Of a stretch of DNA of 43,252 nt, positions 42,233 through 43,252 are shown piece after piece. Location of the stretch: positions 935,508 through 978,759 of the forward strand of contig MU270034.1 of the NCBI GenBank assembly GCA_021432635.1, in the 5' to 3' direction. Source of the DNA: Thozetella sp. PMI_491. Taxonomy: Eukaryota > Ascomycota > Sordariomycetes > Chaetosphaeriales > Chaetosphaeriaceae. Each line of letters begins with the position of its first letter. The first letter of the stretch is position 1. A model generated the notes under the pieces. That model was not told where the DNA came from, ran no database searches, and saw nothing but the letters and a program-made list of their open reading frames with translations. Position numbers and translations under genes: made by a program.

Positions 42233-42386
42233 AGTTTTACTCCCTGTTTAATATTCTTATATAGATCCCTATATAAAGCTTTATTAATAATCTGTCGTAA
42301 GGTCTAGTAAATCGTAGGGAGGACTAGATTATCGACAAGAGCTTTATATAAGAATCTATATAAGAATATCAAGTAGGGAGGTAAAT
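42233..42386. repeat. Large imperfect inverted repeat
   Basis: The left arm 42233-42283 and the right arm 42336-42386 are inverted copies. The left contains ATATTCTTATATAGATCCCT then ATATAAAGCT. The right, reverse-complemented, gives ATATTCTTATATAGATTCTT then ATATAAAGCT. Both have a CTCCCT block on the outer side. The 52-bp centre contains a second, smaller inverted pair (GTCTAGT / ACTAGAT). This may be a nested transposon terminus or a MITE. Confidence 0.7.
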
Positions 42387-42933
42387 GTTATAACACTAAG
42401 ATCCTAAGGTTAGTATTCTCAATACGTAGGGGATTCTTTCCTAAGATAGGGAGGGTAAAGACAAGTGGAGCATTAATTAACTAAGGGGTGTAAAATCTAA
42501 AGTATAAGCTAAGGTAGCTTGAATAGATTAATTGCTAAAGAGCAAAGGCTAACTGATCTATCTAGGTAGAGACTATAGTCTTATATATTAGGTTACTCTT
42601 TATAGCTCACTTATTCCGAGGAGCACTAGTGATCTAGCTCACCTAGTGATCCAGATCACCGCTAAGCCTTTAAGGAGGTAATCCTTTCTTATTAGTAGAA
42701 CATCTACATAGGTGCCTAAGGCATCTATTAGGGGTTTTACCCTTATTAACCGCTAGGCCTAAGCACTAGGCCTCGTTAGCAGTCGTAGGGAGATAGCTAA
42801 TACCTTAATCATAATATAAGCTCTCCCTTCTATGTTAATATCTGCAATAACCTATAAATAAGCCCTGGCCCACGTTTATTGGTTGGTAGGTCACTGTAAT
42901 TTCTTTCCTTTTACATCGTTATATCCTAACAGG

Positions 42934-43150
42934 ATGTCTAGTCCTTTAGAGAAGTGAAAAACTATTTCAGGCAAAACTTATAAGCGCTATTATTTAGCTA
43001 AATATATTAAGTAATATAGCATAGAAATAGTTATGCCTTACACGCATTATTTTAATAAGGGGGTTAAGTGTATTATATTATTATAATCCTTAAAATGTTT
43101 AAACTATATACGTCTAGAGAAACTATATAACAGTTTTTTAATAGGGACAA
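42934..43150 (+). pseudogene. RIP-damaged transposon-associated cysteine-rich frame
   Basis: From ATG 42934 a frame broken by three TGA/TAA-type stops reads MSSPLEK-stop-KTISGKTYKRYYL, later VMPYTHYFNKGVKCIILL, and KCLNYIRLEKLYNSFLIGTT. It resembles the short Cys-rich proteins common in fungal genomes, C-x2-C-x5-C ... KC-x-EC-x-R-x-GR-x-C, with several expected cysteines read as tyrosine. TGY-to-TAY is the change RIP produces from the opposite strand. The identification is an inference from the pattern. Confidence 0.4.
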
Positions 43151-43172
43151 CATATAAGTTTAGTGTTTTACT

Positions 43173-43173
<1 letters not shown>

Positions 43174-43219
<46 letters not shown>
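43174..43219. repeat. 46-base T homopolymer
   Basis: An unbroken run of 46 T. It could be the poly(A) tail of a minus-strand non-LTR retroposon, a microsatellite, or an assembly artefact at a difficult locus. No LINE or SINE body is recognisable next to it. Confidence 0.9.
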
Positions 43220-43221
<2 letters not shown>

Positions 43222-43252
43222 CTGATAAGTGTTTTAGTTTTATATAATATAA

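Larger units (their letters stand above)
41381..43252. repeat. TA-rich RIP-like terminal region
   Basis: Nearly 1.9 kb dominated by TA steps (TATATAAAGCTTTAT-like strings) with no intact frame, except for a GC-rich island at 41731-41970. It contains a large hairpin (42233-42386), a decayed cysteine-rich frame (42934-43150) and a 46-base T run. This is the appearance of one or more transposons heavily mutated by RIP. Confidence 0.6.

Noticed and set aside
43174..43219. T run as a telomere-adjacent or centromeric marker
   Set aside because: No TTAGGG repeats or other telomeric sequence occur nearby.
1..43252. CRISPR array, prokaryotic operon or phage elements
   Set aside because: No spaced direct repeats of that kind, and introns and gene families are clearly fungal.

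Overview
The window looks like an accessory, repeat-flanked region of a filamentous ascomycete (Pezizomycotina, probably a Sordariomycete). The evidence is: short GT-AG introns of 51-117 bp with CTRAC-type branch points; gene families typical of these fungi (many cytochrome P450s, rhodopsin-domain membrane proteins, a LysM effector, Zn2Cys6 and bHLH regulators, ankyrin and TPR proteins); and GC-rich genes interrupted by TA-rich stretches that look repeat-induced-point-mutation (RIP) degraded. All calls come from reading the sequence. No database search was possible.

Left part (1-10.6 kb). An AT-rich border made of a palindromic repeat, then an intact two-exon beta-propeller lectin (1.35-2.5 kb), an unrecognised decayed gene (3.1-3.9 kb), a broken bHLH regulator (4.2-5.0 kb), RIP-like AT-rich DNA (5.7-6.3 kb), a small secreted cysteine-rich protein (8.2-8.8 kb) and a broken multi-pass membrane protein (9.55-10.6 kb).

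Centre (11-23.3 kb). This is the most coherent block: a CYP51-clan-like P450 pseudogene, an intact seven-exon rhodopsin-domain membrane protein, an intact four-exon P450 with a CYP7/CYP8-like I-helix, a divergently transcribed Erg26-type 3-beta-hydroxysteroid dehydrogenase/decarboxylase, a MITE-like hairpin, and an intact five-exon P450 whose last intron splits the haem-cysteine codon. Together they look like the tailoring half of a sterol- or triterpenoid-modifying pathway. No cyclase, PKS, NRPS or terpene synthase is visible, and one P450 and both candidate regulators are broken, so the cluster is incomplete here or decaying.

Right part (23.3-43.25 kb). A TPR protein, a decayed AT-rich element, a single-exon P450 with an unusual CxC cysteine tail that overlaps a well-formed alternative intron, a broken Zn2Cys6 regulator, a broken ankyrin protein, a one-domain LysM effector, a head-to-head pair of truncated genes (P450 and rhodopsin-domain), an intact four-exon DUF7689-like protein with seven KTNPP repeats, and a long TA-rich, hairpin-containing, RIP-like terminus ending in a 46-base T run.

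Overall the window mixes intact genes with seven or eight decayed ones. Several premature stops fit C-to-T change in a CpA context, the RIP signature. Where I call frameshifts I first looked for introns; several apparent breaks did resolve into canonical introns and those genes are annotated as intact.
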